DNA of 6,202 bases from Microcoleaceae cyanobacterium UBA9251. GTDB taxonomy: Bacteria > Cyanobacteriota > Cyanobacteriia > Cyanobacteriales > Microcoleaceae. This document shows, piece by piece, positions 5,413-6,202 of this stretch (its first letter is position 1; every line of letters begins with the position of its first letter). A model generated the notes under the pieces. The model was not told the origin of the DNA, ran no database searches, and worked only from the letters and a program-made list of their open reading frames with translations. The stretch is taken from the NCBI GenBank assembly GCA_003542015.1, contig DPLL01000199.1, positions 5,103 through 11,304 on the forward strand, in the 5' to 3' direction. The position numbers were made by a program, and so were the translations under genes.

Positions 5413-6162
5413 ATGGCAAATAAACAGCATTTGGCGCTGCTGAAACGGGGTGCTGTCACATGGATTGAATGGAGAAATCTTCACCCAAATATCGAACCAG
5501 ATCTTAGCGAAGCTAACCTAGCAGAAGCTAATCTCAGAGGTGCGAATCTTGGGCGATCTAATCTTTGCAAAATCGACCTGTTCAAAGCTAAATTAATTGC
5601 CGCCAACCTCGCCGAAGCTAACCTGAGTCTGGCAAATCTGGCGGGGGCCCAACTGCTCGAAACTAACTTGGTTAAAGCCAATTTAACAGGAACAAACCTC
5701 CGAGAAGCAGACCTCAGAAAAGCAGATTTGAGCGGTGCAAATTTAATTGGGGCAGACATCAGCGATGCAAATCTCCAACAAGCAGATTTAGGAGATGCTA
5801 ATTTAATCGGTGCGGTGCTATTTAGAGCTAAGTTGACCGGAGCAAACCTCAATGGGGCCAATCTCACTCAAGCCAATCTCACTCAAGCAGAGTTGATAGA
5901 GGCCCATCTTTACGGTGCTAATTTCTCTCAAGCTAATCTCACAGAATCTCACCTGAATGCAGCTTATCTTTTTAGAGCAAATCTCAGTTTTGCCCAGGCT
6001 CGCGGGGCCGATTTCCGGTGGACAAATCTCGGCAAAGCTGACTTGAGCGGGGCGAATTTGACGGGGGCAAATTTGAGGGGAGCGAACTTGGCGGGAGCTA
6101 ATCTGAACGGAGCTAATTTAACAGGAGCAACGATGCCTGATGGCAGCATTTTTCGATCGTAA
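5413..6162 (+). CDS. Pentapeptide-repeat protein
   Basis: The 249-residue product has a short N-terminal helical cap (about 1-28, HLALLKRGAVTWIEWRNLHP) and then an unbroken A(D/N)LXX pentapeptide array from residue 29 to about 243, closed by a short tail. Such arrays fold as a right-handed four-sided beta-helix; about 42 repeats would give roughly ten to eleven coils. There is no signal peptide or membrane segment, so it is probably cytoplasmic. Pentapeptide proteins are abundant in cyanobacteria and mostly of unknown function; the fold often serves as a binding scaffold. A strong AAGGAGAT site (5399-5406) lies six bases before the ATG. The 20-bp spacing from ccmP suggests cotranscription and raises a carboxysome link, which is inference. 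A gyrase-protecting role cannot be excluded but nothing points to it. Confidence 0.93.
   Translation: MANKQHLALLKRGAVTWIEWRNLHPNIEPDLSEANLAEANLRGANLGRSNLCKIDLFKAKLIAANLAEANLSLANLAGAQLLETNLVKANLTGTNLREADLRKADLSGANLIGADISDANLQQADLGDANLIGAVLFRAKLTGANLNGANLTQANLTQAELIEAHLYGANFSQANLTESHLNAAYLFRANLSFAQARGADFRWTNLGKADLSGANLTGANLRGANLAGANLNGANLTGATMPDGSIFRS
5497..6126 (+). repeat. Array of 42 in-register pentapeptide codon blocks
   Basis: Protein residues 29-238 form 42 consecutive five-residue units with no insertion or slip. The central residue falls at positions 31, 36, 41 and so on to 236 and is Leu, Ile or Phe everywhere except Ala196. The position two before it is mostly Ala, with Ser, Thr or Ile exceptions. 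At DNA level this is a degenerate 15-bp periodicity; codons vary between units, so recent duplication is not obvious except among the glycine-rich units near the end (about residues 212-240). Confidence 0.93.
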
Positions 6163-6171
6163 GTTTGTAGT

Positions 6172-6185
6172 ACAGGACTTACGCA
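6172..6185. repeat. Possible edge of a dispersed cyanobacterial element
   Basis: ACAGGACTTACGCA directly downstream of the pentapeptide gene resembles a short motif I associate with the ends of small dispersed or mobile elements in filamentous cyanobacteria. The partner end would lie beyond the window, so this is only a pointer. Bases 6163-6202 otherwise show no terminator. Confidence 0.2.
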
Positions 6186-6202
6186 GCTATTGTGTCTGTC
6201 AT

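Noticed and set aside
5481..6149. Minus-strand open frames with LAPLRFAP-type repeats
   Set aside because: They mirror the pentapeptide repeat codons on the opposite strand; the 15-bp periodicity keeps the antisense frame open.

Overview
The window looks like a piece of a filamentous cyanobacterial chromosome, probably of the Oscillatoriales or a Microcoleus-like lineage (the lineage is inferred from repeat style only). Three things point to a cyanobacterium: a beta-carboxysome shell gene (ccmP), a ycf23/DUF561 gene of the cyanobacterium-plastid lineage, and six perfect copies of the cyanobacterial HIP1 octamer GCGATCGC. The gaps between genes carry several different 7-bp tandem repeats and small GC-rich palindromes, which are common in filamentous cyanobacteria.

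Layout. Bases 1-94 hold a hairpin plus T-run that would end a plus-strand gene lying to the left, and a second small palindrome. Three minus-strand genes follow, read right to left: a DUF2301 membrane protein (2242-2889), a membrane-anchored DUF218/YdcF-like protein (1463-2116), and dprA (95-1246), which handles single-stranded DNA in transformation. The dprA/DUF218 gap contains a 13-unit AACAAAT array that touches the DUF218 stop codon, a GC palindrome, and a perfect 11-bp direct repeat over the likely dprA promoter. The DUF218/DUF2301 gap contains a G-rich tract with quadruplex potential and an AATTCCC triplet. Divergent from DUF2301 is a plus-strand gene of unknown function (2971-3630). It converges on ycf23 (3728-4483, minus) across a gap filled with heptamer repeats and a long inverted repeat.

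Divergent from ycf23, across a 264-bp gap, is ccmP (4748-5392). A pentapeptide-repeat gene (5413-6162) follows 20 bp later behind a strong ribosome binding site. These two probably form one transcript and are the only clearly operon-like pair. The other genes are separated by 80 bp or more and have no obvious joint pathway.

Most of the window is ordinary core and accessory cyanobacterial content; I found no clear new defence, mobile or regulatory system. The points most worth following are the ccmP-pentapeptide pairing, four unrelated intergenic repeats that all have a 7-bp period, the stop-free stretch that puts the DUF218 gene and dprA in one reading frame, and the in-phase direct repeat upstream of dprA. 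Three of the seven genes use non-ATG starts (dprA TTG, DUF2301 GTG, ccmP TTG).
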